Positions 51,309 through 59,509 of a stretch of DNA of 64,000 nucleotides are shown in pieces. The DNA is from Limimaricola hongkongensis DSM 17492 (lineage in GTDB: Bacteria; Pseudomonadota; Alphaproteobacteria; Rhodobacterales; Rhodobacteraceae). The DNA lies in assembly GCF_000600975.2 (NCBI RefSeq), contig NZ_KK088653.1, positions 868,501 through 932,500 of the forward strand. The letters run 5' to 3'. The translations under genes were made by a program, and so were the position numbers. Every line of letters begins with the position of its first letter. The stretch's first letter is position 1. The notes beneath the pieces are model-generated. The model was given only the letters and a program-made list of their open reading frames with translations, was not told the DNA's origin and searched no databases.

Positions 51309-52634
51309 ATGGCGGTTGATCCGGGCAGACGCAGGCTCGCGGGGGGGCGGATCCGGGCGCGGCGGCTCGATGCGGGGCTGGCGCAGGCTGATCTGGCGCG
51401 CCGGGTCGGGATCTCGCCGTCCTATCTCAACCTCATCGAGCATGATCGCCGTCGGATCGGCGGGCGGCTTCTCATCGCCATCGCGCAGGCGCTCGGTCTC
51501 GAACCGGCACAGATCGCCGAAGGGGCCGGGGATGCCCTGATCGACCGGCTGGGCGCGGCGGCGGCGGCGCGGGGGCACGGGGCCGAGGATGCCGAGGCTT
51601 TCGCGGGGCGGTTTCCGGACTGGGCCGGGCTGGTCGAGGCGCAGGCCGCGCGGATCGAGGCGCTGGAGGCGCAGGTGGCCGGGCTGAACGACCGGCTGGC
51701 CCACGACCCCGAGCTGTCGGCTTCGCTGCACCAGGTGATCACCGCCGCCACCGCGATCCGGTCCACCGCCTCGATCCTGGTCGAAGGAGAGGCGCTCGAC
51801 CGCGACTGGCAGGCCCGCTTTCACAACAACATCCACGCCGACAGCCTGCGGCTGGCTGAAAGCAGCCGCAGGCTCGCGGGCTATCTCGAAGCGCCCGGCG
51901 AGGCGGCGGGCTCCGGCGCGCTGTCACCGCTCGACCGGGTCGAGGCGGCGCTCGACCGGTTGGGGCACCATGTCCCGGCGCTGGAGGGCGAGAGCCCCTC
52001 GCTGCGCCCCGCCGAGGTCGCCGCGGGCGTGCCGGGGCTCGATGCCTCGGCGCGGCAGATCCTGAACGGCTGGTGCGACACCTACCGCGCCGACGCGGTC
52101 GCGCTGCCGCTCGACACCATGGCGCGCGGCTGGCGCGAGACGCCCGAGCCGCTGGCGCTGGCCGCGCGGCTTGGTTGCACGCTGCCACGGCTCTTGCGGC
52201 GGCTGGCATCGCTGCCGCCCGGCATCGGCCCGACTCGGGCCGGGCTCGTCACCTGCGACGCGGGCGGCGCGCTTGGCCCGCGCCGGGCGCTGGACGGGCT
52301 GACGCTGCCGCGCGGGGGCGCCGCCTGTCCGCTCTGGCCGCTGTTCGAGGCGCTGTCGCAACCCGGCCGCCCGCTGCGGGCGCTGGCCGCGATGCCGGGT
52401 GAGACGGCGCCCGAAGTGCTTTGCATCGCCGTCTCGACGGTGGAGACCGGCCCCGACTGGGCCGCGCCGCCGCGCGCGGGTGCCGTGATGCTGATGCTGC
52501 CGCGCGATGCCTTGCCCGAGGCCGCGCCCCGGTTGCGGCGCGCGGTCGGCCCCGGTTGCAGGCTCTGCCCGCGCGACGGCTGCCCCGCACGGCGCGAGCC
52601 CTCCTTGTTGCCCGCATCGCCCCGGCCGCTTTGA
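51309..52634 (+). CDS. XRE-type short-chain acyl regulator (ScfR/RamB family)
   Basis: This 441-residue regulator has an N-terminal helix-turn-helix (about 12-66, AGLAQADLARRVGISPSYLNLIE), a short coiled segment near 105-125 and a long C-terminal domain ending in a cysteine cluster (CRLCPRDGCPAR). This layout belongs to the DUF2083/short-chain acyl-CoA regulator family; Mycobacterium RamB controls the glyoxylate cycle and acetate activation. It diverges from the binding protein/acs operon over a 225-bp, partly AT-rich region, so it is the likely regulator of that operon. Confidence 0.87.
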   Translation: MAVDPGRRRLAGGRIRARRLDAGLAQADLARRVGISPSYLNLIEHDRRRIGGRLLIAIAQALGLEPAQIAEGAGDALIDRLGAAAAARGHGAEDAEAFAGRFPDWAGLVEAQAARIEALEAQVAGLNDRLAHDPELSASLHQVITAATAIRSTASILVEGEALDRDWQARFHNNIHADSLRLAESSRRLAGYLEAPGEAAGSGALSPLDRVEAALDRLGHHVPALEGESPSLRPAEVAAGVPGLDASARQILNGWCDTYRADAVALPLDTMARGWRETPEPLALAARLGCTLPRLLRRLASLPPGIGPTRAGLVTCDAGGALGPRRALDGLTLPRGGAACPLWPLFEALSQPGRPLRALAAMPGETAPEVLCIAVSTVETGPDWAAPPRAGAVMLMLPRDALPEAAPRLRRAVGPGCRLCPRDGCPARREPSLLPASPRPL

Positions 52635-52710
52635 CAGCGCGGCACGGCATGGTGATAGTATCGCTCGGGGCCGCGCAGCCGGGGAGGGATGCGCGCCGAG
52701 GGGGGGCTAC

Positions 52711-53079
52711 ATGGCCAGACGCGTTCTGTTGATCGAGGATGAGCCGAACATCATCGAGGCGGTCAGCTTCATCCTGTCGCGGGATGGCTGGACCGTGCAC
52801 ACCCATTCCGACGGCGCCAGCGCGGTGGCCCGGGTGCATGCGCATCCGCCCGATCTCGTGATCCTGGACGCGATGCTGCCGGGACGGTCGGGCTATGACA
52901 TCCTGCAGGAGCTGCGCGGCGCCGAGGCCACGCGTCACCTGCCGGTGATGATGCTCACCGCGCGCGGGCAGGCCCGCGACCGCGAGTTGGCGTTGAAGCT
53001 CGGGGCCACGCATTTCATGACCAAGCCTTTCTCCAACGCCGAAGTGCTCGACCGGGTGCGCGCCCTTGCCGGGGGGTGA
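52711..53079 (+). CDS. Single-domain response regulator
   Basis: This 122-residue CheY-like receiver has acidic residues DE at 10-11, phosphoacceptor Asp53 (LVILDAMLPG), the conserved Thr/Ala region MLTARG and Lys in FMTKPF. There is no output domain, so it must act through protein contacts or a phosphorelay. It precedes a small membrane protein and a symporter-type histidine kinase, its likely partner. Confidence 0.9.
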   Translation: MARRVLLIEDEPNIIEAVSFILSRDGWTVHTHSDGASAVARVHAHPPDLVILDAMLPGRSGYDILQELRGAEATRHLPVMMLTARGQARDRELALKLGATHFMTKPFSNAEVLDRVRALAGG

Positions 53080-53344
53080 GACCCCGCGCAGGGGCGGTCG
53101 GCCGGTCTTTCTCGCCCGGGCCTCCTACCGCCGCCGCCGCCTGCATGACGCGGCACGGCTCGCACCGCTGGCGGCGGGCTTTCTGTGGACGCTGCCGTTG
53201 CTGTGGCCGCGCGGGAGCACCCCGGTGTCGACGGTGCTGGTCTATCTTTTCGCGACTTGGGGCGTGAGCGTGCTGGTCTCGGTGCTGCTGGCGCGCGCGT
53301 TGCGCCGGGCGGACGCCGAAGCCGGGGTGCAGGAGGAAGGCTGA
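53066..53344 (+). CDS. Small membrane protein upstream of a symporter-kinase
   Basis: This 92-residue frame has two hydrophobic helices (about 31-48 and 56-76) after a basic segment, with charged ends. No ATG or GTG is available in frame; TTG 53066 is the only standard start and overlaps the response regulator gene by 14 bp, so the true start is uncertain. The stop lies 1 bp before the next ATG. It may be an accessory subunit of the sodium/solute-symporter-like kinase, as small helper proteins precede some SSF transporters. Confidence 0.65.
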   Translation: MPGGETPRRGGRPVFLARASYRRRRLHDAARLAPLAAGFLWTLPLLWPRGSTPVSTVLVYLFATWGVSVLVSVLLARALRRADAEAGVQEEG

Positions 53345-53345
53345 G

Positions 53346-56030
53346 ATGCTCGGCTTCAACGCGCTTGTCGGCATCGCGCTTTTCTACGTGGCCTTCCTGT
53401 TCGGCGTTGCCTTCGCGGCCGAGCGCCGCGCCGCGCAGGGGCATGACAGCTGGCTCAGGAGCCCGTGGATCTACACGTTGTCGCTGTCGATCTACTGCAC
53501 CGCGTGGACCTTTTATGGCGCGGTCGGCTACGCGGCGCGCTCGGGGCTCGAATACCTGACGATCTATCTCGGTCCGAGCCTCGTCATGCTTGGCTGGTGG
53601 TGGCTGTTGCGCAAGCTGGTGCGAGTCGGGCGGGCGCAGCGCATCACCTCGATCGCCGACCTGATCTCCTCGCGCTATGGCAAATCGACCCTGCTTGGGG
53701 TCATCGTGACGCTGCTCGCGGTGATCGGCGTGACGCCCTACATCGCGCTGCAGCTGCAATCCATCGCCCAATCGCTCGACGTCTTCGCCGGGCCGGAGGA
53801 CGCGGCTCTGGGCGGAAGCTCGGTGGCGCTGTGGTCGGCGATCGGGCTGGCGCTGTTCACCATCCTGTTCGGCACTCGCAACCTCGATGCCAATGAACGC
53901 CACCACGGCATCGTCATGGCGATCGCGGTCGAGGCGGTGGTCAAGCTCGGCGCGCTTCTGGCGGTGGGCGTCTTCGTGGTCTGGGATCTGGGCGGTGGGC
54001 CCGCGCAGATGCTGGCGCGGATCGACGCCTCGCCGATCGCGGCATGGGATCAGCAGAGCGGTCGCTGGATTGGCTTTACGCTGTTGTCGGCGGCGGCGCT
54101 TTTGTGCCTGCCGCGCATGTTCCAGGTGCTTGTGGTCGAGAACGCCGACGAGGCGCATCTGGGCACCGCGAGCTGGGCGTTTCCGCTCTACCTTGCGCTG
54201 ATGAGCCTGTTCGTGGTGCCGATCGCGGTGATGGGGCTGGAGCGGCTGCCCGAGGCGAACCCGGACATGTTCGTGCTGACGCTGCCGCTCGACGCGGGCC
54301 GCGACGGGTTGGCGGCCTGGGCGTTTCTGGGCGGCTTTTCCTCGGCGGCGTCGATGGTGATGGTGGCGACGATCGCGCTGGCCACCATGGTGTCGAACCA
54401 CATCGTCGTGCCTCTGTGGTTGCATGCGCGCAGCCAGGGCGCGGTGATGTCGGGCGATGTGCGCGCCATGGTGCTGACCTCGCGGCGGCTGTCGATCCTG
54501 GGGGTGCTGGGGCTGGGCTATCTCTATTTTCACCTGTCGGGCGGCGGCGCCGCGTTGGCCTCGATTGGTCTGGTGGCCTTTGTCGGCGTGGTGCAAGTGC
54601 TGCCCGCCATGCTGGGCGGGCTGTTCTGGCGTGGCGCCACGCGCGGCGGCGCGGCGGCGGGGCTGGTGCTGGGCTTTGCGGTCTGGCTCTGGGCGATGTT
54701 CCTGCCGAGCGTCGGCGACGGCACAGCGATCCCGGCTTCGGTGATGGCGCAGGGGCCCTTCGGGCTGGGCTGGCTCAGGCCGCAGGCGCTGTTCGGGACA
54801 GGCGGGCTCGACCCGGTGCTGCATGCCGCGATGTGGTCTCTCACGCTCAATGCCGCGGCCTTCGTGGCGGTGTCTCTGGCGAGCTTTCCGGGGCCGGTGG
54901 AGCGATTGCAGGGCGCGCAGTTCGTCGGCGTCTTCGATGTGTCCGGCGGGCCGGGCGGCTGGTCGCGGGGCGCGGCGGATGCCGAAACGCTTCTGGTCAT
55001 GGCGCAGCGCATCATCGGCGCCGCGCAGGCGCAGGCGCTGTTCGCCCGCGCCGCCGCCGCCCAGGGGCGGGCGGGCGCACTGCCCGAGGTGACGCCGAAT
55101 TTCATCCGCGCGCTCGAACGCGATCTGGCGGGATCGGTCGGCGCGGCCACGGCGCATGCGATGATCGGCCAGATGACCGAAGGCGCTAGCGTCACCGTCG
55201 AGGACCTGATCGCCGTGGCCGACGAGACCGCGCAGATCGTGGAGTATTCGGGACGGCTGGAACAGAAATCTGCCGAGCTGGAGCGCACCGCAGGCGCGCT
55301 GCGCGAGGCCAATGCCAAGCTCACCGCGCTCTCGGTGCAAAAGGACGGGTTTCTCAGCCAGGTCAGCCACGAGCTGCGCACGCCGATGACCTCGATCCGG
55401 GCCTTTGCCGAAATTCTGCGCGAAGGTGGTCTGGAGCCGCGTGACCAGGCGCGTTTCGCGGCGATCATAGGCGACGAGGCGGGGCGGCTGACGCGGCTGC
55501 TCGACGATTTGCTCGACCTGTCGGTGCTGGAAGCCGGGCAGGGACGGCTCGACCTGCGGCGGGTGCGGCTTGGGGAGGTGATCGACCGTGCGGTCGCCGC
55601 GGCGCTGCCCGATCCCGGCGGGCTGCGGCTGCTGCGCGATCCGCAGGCCGAGACGGTGCAGATCGAGACCGATCCCGACCGGCTGGCGCAGGTCTTCATC
55701 AATCTGATCGCCAATGCCCGCAAATATTGCGATGCCGGGCGTCCCGAGCTGCGCATCGTCTGGCACCCGGCGCTGGGCGCGGTGGATTTCATCGACAACG
55801 GCCCGGGGATTCCGGCGGATCATGGCCGGGTGATCTTTGAAAAGTTTTCGCGGCTGGGCGATCCGGGGCGGGCCGGAGGTGCGGGGCTGGGGCTGGCGAT
55901 CTGCCGCGAGATCATGACCCGGCTCGGCGGCGCGGTCCGTTTCCTGCCGGGGCCGGGCGGCGCGACCTTCCGCGTGGAGCTGCCGCGGGCGGTCTCGCCA
56001 TTAGCGATTGATCAACCCGAGGCGGTGTAG
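53346..56030 (+). CDS. Sodium:solute symporter-domain histidine kinase (CbrA/CrbS-like)
   Basis: This 894-residue protein fuses a transporter-like part of about 13 membrane helices (residues 1-520, SSF family, with SIYCTAWTFYGAVGYAARSG) to a linker (about 530-665) and a histidine kinase with H-box LSQVSHELRTPMTS (His675) and ATPase motifs (NLIANARK, DNGPGIP, GAGLGLAICREI). Related CbrA and CrbS kinases govern carbon use, and CrbS/CrbR switches on acs in Vibrio and Pseudomonas. The neighbouring acs operon and acyl regulator support a role in sensing acetate or similar substrates. Confidence 0.9.
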   Translation: MLGFNALVGIALFYVAFLFGVAFAAERRAAQGHDSWLRSPWIYTLSLSIYCTAWTFYGAVGYAARSGLEYLTIYLGPSLVMLGWWWLLRKLVRVGRAQRITSIADLISSRYGKSTLLGVIVTLLAVIGVTPYIALQLQSIAQSLDVFAGPEDAALGGSSVALWSAIGLALFTILFGTRNLDANERHHGIVMAIAVEAVVKLGALLAVGVFVVWDLGGGPAQMLARIDASPIAAWDQQSGRWIGFTLLSAAALLCLPRMFQVLVVENADEAHLGTASWAFPLYLALMSLFVVPIAVMGLERLPEANPDMFVLTLPLDAGRDGLAAWAFLGGFSSAASMVMVATIALATMVSNHIVVPLWLHARSQGAVMSGDVRAMVLTSRRLSILGVLGLGYLYFHLSGGGAALASIGLVAFVGVVQVLPAMLGGLFWRGATRGGAAAGLVLGFAVWLWAMFLPSVGDGTAIPASVMAQGPFGLGWLRPQALFGTGGLDPVLHAAMWSLTLNAAAFVAVSLASFPGPVERLQGAQFVGVFDVSGGPGGWSRGAADAETLLVMAQRIIGAAQAQALFARAAAAQGRAGALPEVTPNFIRALERDLAGSVGAATAHAMIGQMTEGASVTVEDLIAVADETAQIVEYSGRLEQKSAELERTAGALREANAKLTALSVQKDGFLSQVSHELRTPMTSIRAFAEILREGGLEPRDQARFAAIIGDEAGRLTRLLDDLLDLSVLEAGQGRLDLRRVRLGEVIDRAVAAALPDPGGLRLLRDPQAETVQIETDPDRLAQVFINLIANARKYCDAGRPELRIVWHPALGAVDFIDNGPGIPADHGRVIFEKFSRLGDPGRAGGAGLGLAICREIMTRLGGAVRFLPGPGGATFRVELPRAVSPLAIDQPEAV

Positions 56031-56077
56031 ATCTGGAAAGCCGGGGGCTTCATCGCGCGCCGCCGTCGCCAGACAGG

Positions 56078-56977
56078 ATGGCCGAGATGACCATGGAAAG
56101 CGTGCTGCGCCGGTTGATCGGCGGCCACGAAACGCCCGCCACCGGGTCCGCCAACGGCGGCGGGGCGGGGCTGGCGCTGGCGCGCGCGGCGCAGGACACG
56201 ATCGGGCTGCCGCTCGTGGTGCGCGGGGTCGCGCGCGACCGGGTGGCGCGTGATGCGCTCGGGGAGATGCTCGGCCCCGAGATGCTGTTGATCGGGCTTG
56301 GCGCGGACGGGGCGATCACCGGGCTGGCGGCGGTGGAGGCGCAGCTGCGTTGCGCCGTGGTCGAGGTGCAGACCCTGGGCGTCCCACGTGCGCAGCCAGT
56401 GCCCGCAGGGCCGGTCACCGGCACCGAGGCCGCGATGATGGCGCCACTGCTGTCGGGCCTGCTGGATCGGCTTGCGTCCGTCGATGATCCTGACCTGCAG
56501 TCTGTGGCGGGGCTGCGGCCCGGAGTGCGGCTGGAGGATGCGCGCGCCGCCGGGCTGATCCTGCCGGAGGCGCGCTACGAGCTGCTGCGTTTCGAGGTCG
56601 AGATCGGCCCGGGAAGCGGCCGCGGCGGCGTCTTGGTGCTGGCGCTTCCCGGCCGGGCCGATGCGTCCTGCAAAACGCCGCCCGCTGCGGCATGGGAGAC
56701 CGCGCTGCGCGACAGCGTGCTGCAAGCCCCGGCAGAGCTGGAGGCGGTGCTGCACAGGATGCGGCTGCCCGCGCGCGACATCGAAGCGCTTGCTTCGGGC
56801 GATCTGCTGATGCTGCCGGGGGTGGATCTGACCGCCATCCGTCTCGAAGACGGGCGGGGGCGGCAGGTCGCCACCGTCAGGCTGGGCCAGCGGGCGGGCC
56901 TGCGGGCGGTGCGACTTGCGCCGCCCGAGGCCCCGCCGGACTTGCCGCTCGATATCCCGCCCCGGCTGCCGGAGTGA
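56078..56977 (+). CDS. FliM/FliN-like SpoA-domain protein, orphan
   Basis: This 299-residue protein has a C-terminal SpoA (FliN/FliM surface-presentation) domain at about 205-290, with LHRMRLPARDIEALASGDLLMLPG split across the key strands. The N-terminal part resembles a FliM middle domain but weakly. Such domains form the flagellar C-ring or type III secretion sorting platform, yet no flagellar gene is nearby. It could be a second motor switch protein or a divergent adaptor. I chose ATG 56078 although ATG 56090 is also possible. Confidence 0.7.
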   Translation: MAEMTMESVLRRLIGGHETPATGSANGGGAGLALARAAQDTIGLPLVVRGVARDRVARDALGEMLGPEMLLIGLGADGAITGLAAVEAQLRCAVVEVQTLGVPRAQPVPAGPVTGTEAAMMAPLLSGLLDRLASVDDPDLQSVAGLRPGVRLEDARAAGLILPEARYELLRFEVEIGPGSGRGGVLVLALPGRADASCKTPPAAAWETALRDSVLQAPAELEAVLHRMRLPARDIEALASGDLLMLPGVDLTAIRLEDGRGRQVATVRLGQRAGLRAVRLAPPEAPPDLPLDIPPRLPE

Positions 56978-56985
56978 GCGGCGGG

Positions 56986-57444
56986 TCAGTCCTTGTCGGA
57001 AGCGCCGTCCGCGTCGCCGCTATCCTCGCGCAGCGCGTCGAGCTGCGGGCGAAGGCGATCGAGGTCGTAGCCGGCCTTGGTGGTGGCGGCGATGATCTCG
57101 TCGGTCTCCATCCGGCCCACCTGTCCCAGAGACCAGACGATGGAGGAGCGGGTGCCGGAGGCGCAATAGGCCAGCACCGGCCCGTCCGAGCTGTCGAGCA
57201 CCTGCATCTGCCGGTCGACGGTCTCGCGGTTCAACCCCTGATGGGTCACCGGGTTGGTGGCAAAGCGCAGACCGGCGGCCTCGGCGGCGATGCGCAGCGC
57301 CTCGGCCTGAAGCTCGGCGGGCACCTCGTCATCGGGGCGGTTGCAGAGCACCGTGGCAAAGCCGGCCTCGGCAATGGCGGGAATGTCCTCCGGCTCGATC
57401 TGCGGGCTGACGGCGTAGTCGGGGCTGATGCGGCGAATATCCAT
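56986..57444 (-). CDS. BLH-type (DUF442) phosphatase/sulfurtransferase-like protein, TIGR01244
   Basis: This 152-residue protein has a tyrosine-phosphatase-like fold with the active loop CASGTRSS (Cys near 114) and the family opening ISPDYAVSPQIEPEDIPAIA. In related bacteria the domain is fused to or near the persulfide dioxygenase Blh and sulfide regulators, where a sulfurtransferase role has been proposed. Here no sulfur gene is adjacent. The C-terminus is acidic. Confidence 0.82.
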   Translation of the reverse strand: MDIRRISPDYAVSPQIEPEDIPAIAEAGFATVLCNRPDDEVPAELQAEALRIAAEAAGLRFATNPVTHQGLNRETVDRQMQVLDSSDGPVLAYCASGTRSSIVWSLGQVGRMETDEIIAATTKAGYDLDRLRPQLDALREDSGDADGASDKD

Positions 57445-57587
57445 GCGGGATGATTACAGCGCCCTCCGCCGCGCGTCCAGCGGCGTTGCGTTGCGGTCAT
57501 GCGCCGCCTCCGCCGATGGCACGGGGCCTTGCGCATGCGGGGTGGGCCGCCGATCATGCGCCAGGATGGGGCAGCGGGGGGACGGCC

Positions 57588-58850
57588 ATGGAGGGCGCGC
57601 CGGTCACGACACGGCTTATCGACCGGATCGTCGAAGTGACGATCGATCTCGCGCCGGGTAACCCGCTCGGTGCCGCGACACGGCGTGGCCTGGGAGCCGC
57701 GCTTGACGAGATCGAGGCGGCGCTCGGTGATGATGCGCCACCGTGTGGGGTGGTGCTGCGGGGCGCCAACGCCGTCTTTTCGGTCGGGTTGGACCTGCGC
57801 GAGATCGGGGTGTCCGACGCCCCCGACACGCCGCCGCTGCACCGGCTCTGCCGCCGGATCGAGCAATTGCCGGTGCCGGTGGTCGCTGCGCTGTCGGGCA
57901 GCGCAATCGGTGGCGGCGCCGAGCTGGCGCTGGCCGCGCATTACCGGCTCGCGGCACCGGGCGCGCGGATCGGCCTGCCCGATATCGTGCTCGGCCTGCC
58001 GCCCGGCGCGGGCGGTGGTCAGAGGCTTGCCGCGCTCTGCGGTGCCGAGGCGGCGCTCGACATGCTGCTCTTGGGCCGATTGGCCCCCGCACAGGTGGCG
58101 CGGCAGGCCGGAGTGATCGACGGTGTGGTCGAGGAGGGGCTCGGCGCGGCGGCCCGCGATCTCGTCACGCAGCTTGCCGCGGCGGGGTTTCGGCCTCGGC
58201 CCGTGGCCGGGCGGCGCGAGAGGATGGCCGATGGTGCCGCCTGGCTCGCCGCCACCCGTCGGCGCCGACAGGTGGTTCAGGAGACCCCGCTGCGCAGCGC
58301 CGGGCGGGTGGTCGATTGCGTCGAGGCGGCCGTGTTGCTGCCGGCGGCCGCGGCGTTGCGGTTCGAACGGACGGCGCATCGCGACGCGCTTGGGGACCCG
58401 CAATTCGCGGCGCTGCGCCATCTTTACTTCGCGGAGCGACGGATCTCGTCGCAACTGCTCGACCGGGAGGGGGACGATCCCCGGCCGACCGCGCAGGGGC
58501 GCGGGCTGCTCGCGGCGCTGGTTCGCGGCAGCGAGGGGCAGGAGGGCTTACGGCGGCTCGCCGCGACGGTGGCGCAGGGGGCGCGGCTTCTGGCGGCGGG
58601 GCGGGTGGCGCATAGCGCCGATCTCGACGCGCTGGCGGTGCATGGTCTTGGCTGGGCGCGGCTGTCGGGCGGACCGTTCCATGCCGCGCGCGAGATCGGC
58701 ATGGCCGAGCTCGTCGGACAAATGCAGGGCTGGAGCGGCGAGGACCCGGTGTTCGAGGTGCCGCCGCTCATGCGCGCCGCTCTGGAGACCGATGGCGATC
58801 TCGATGCGGCGCTGCGGCGCGGCCGGAGCGCCGAGATCAGGACAGGATGA
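57588..58850 (+). CDS. Enoyl-CoA hydratase-like protein with FadJ-type C-terminus but no NAD domain
   Basis: This 420-residue protein starts with a crotonase fold (about 1-190; oxyanion-hole segments NAVFSVGLDL and SGSAIGGGAELALAA) and ends with a helical region like the C-terminal domain of 3-hydroxyacyl-CoA dehydrogenases (about 300-415). The Rossmann domain with a GxGxxG motif, which normally sits between them, is absent, so dehydrogenase activity is not expected. The catalytic glutamates should be checked. ATG 57588 is preceded by GGGGGGA; a longer frame reaching 57450 lacks support. Confidence 0.75.
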   Translation: MEGAPVTTRLIDRIVEVTIDLAPGNPLGAATRRGLGAALDEIEAALGDDAPPCGVVLRGANAVFSVGLDLREIGVSDAPDTPPLHRLCRRIEQLPVPVVAALSGSAIGGGAELALAAHYRLAAPGARIGLPDIVLGLPPGAGGGQRLAALCGAEAALDMLLLGRLAPAQVARQAGVIDGVVEEGLGAAARDLVTQLAAAGFRPRPVAGRRERMADGAAWLAATRRRRQVVQETPLRSAGRVVDCVEAAVLLPAAAALRFERTAHRDALGDPQFAALRHLYFAERRISSQLLDREGDDPRPTAQGRGLLAALVRGSEGQEGLRRLAATVAQGARLLAAGRVAHSADLDALAVHGLGWARLSGGPFHAAREIGMAELVGQMQGWSGEDPVFEVPPLMRAALETDGDLDAALRRGRSAEIRTG

Positions 58851-59052
58851 TGCCGACCACGACCATCATCAGGCCCAGCATCGACAGCATCAGTGCCCCG
58901 ATATTGAGCGGCACGATCCGGGCCAGCCGCGTCCGCATCTGTGCGTCGTCGAGCCCCTGACGCCGCAGGCGCAGCACCGCCAGCAGGCTCCACAGGATGG
59001 CGGCGAAGCCCACCAGCGTGATCGCCGCGCCGATCCAGATGATGATGTCCAT
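58837..59052 (-). CDS. Small two-helix membrane protein (71 aa)
   Basis: The product has 71 residues with helices near 4-26 and 47-70 and a basic, charged loop between (LRLRRQGLDDAQMRTRLAR). GGGAGACCGGGC lies before the ATG. Its 3' end overlaps the convergent hydratase gene by 14 bp. I do not recognise a functional family. Confidence 0.7.
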   Translation of the reverse strand: MDIIIWIGAAITLVGFAAILWSLLAVLRLRRQGLDDAQMRTRLARIVPLNIGALMLSMLGLMMVVVGIILS

Positions 59053-59202
59053 GCCCGGTCTCCCGCCCGTGTTCGCTGCCGTGCCGGACTAGCGCCCCCC
59101 GCCGGGCGGCACAAGACCGCGCGCCGGTGGCGGCAGCCGCTTGATGCCGCGCGGGCCCGGCGCTAGGGAGAGGGTCCGTTATCGGCCCATCAGGAGATCC
59201 CC

Positions 59203-59466
59203 ATGAGCGACGCATCCGTGATCGACGAGCAGAGCAACGCGGCAGGCGAGGAGCTGCGCCAGTTCATCGAACGCGTCGAGCATCTCGAGGCCGAGAAGAA
59301 GGACATCGCCGAGCAGATCAAGGAAGTGATGGCCGAGGCCAAGGGCCGCGGCTACGACACCAAGATCCTGCGCAAGGTCATCGCGCTCAGGAAGCGCGAT
59401 GCCGACGACATCGCCGAGGAAGAGGCGGTGCTCGACATGTACAAGGCCGCGCTCGGCATGAGCTGA
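59203..59466 (+). CDS. gapR: GapR family DNA-binding protein (DUF2312)
   Basis: This 87-residue helical protein carries the DUF2312 core ([20 protein letters not shown], then [18 protein letters not shown]). In Caulobacter GapR clamps overtwisted DNA ahead of replication and transcription forks. AGGAGA lies 8 nt before the ATG. It is a single-gene unit ended by a large hairpin. Confidence 0.93.
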   Translation: MSDASVIDEQSNAAGEELRQFIERVEHLEAEKKDIAEQIKEVMAEAKGRGYDTKILRKVIALRKRDADDIAEEEAVLDMYKAALGMS

Positions 59467-59509
59467 GCCGGATGGCGGGGCGCGCAGGCGCCCCGCCGCC
59501 ATCCGGCTC
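59465..59509. terminator. Large bidirectional terminator after gapR
   Basis: GAGCCGGATGGCG pairs with CGCCATCCGGCTC (13 bp), with further inner GC pairing (GGGCGC/GCGCCC). It overlaps the stop codons of both convergent genes. Confidence 0.7.

Noticed and set aside
52935-55823. A 962-codon open frame on the minus strand opposite the symporter-kinase
   Set aside because: Composition is Arg/Gln/His-rich and domain-free, while the plus strand has clear SSF and kinase motifs.
57450-57587. N-terminal extension of the hydratase-like gene
   Set aside because: The added residues are low-complexity, no ribosome site precedes the longer start, and the crotonase fold begins after ATG 57588.
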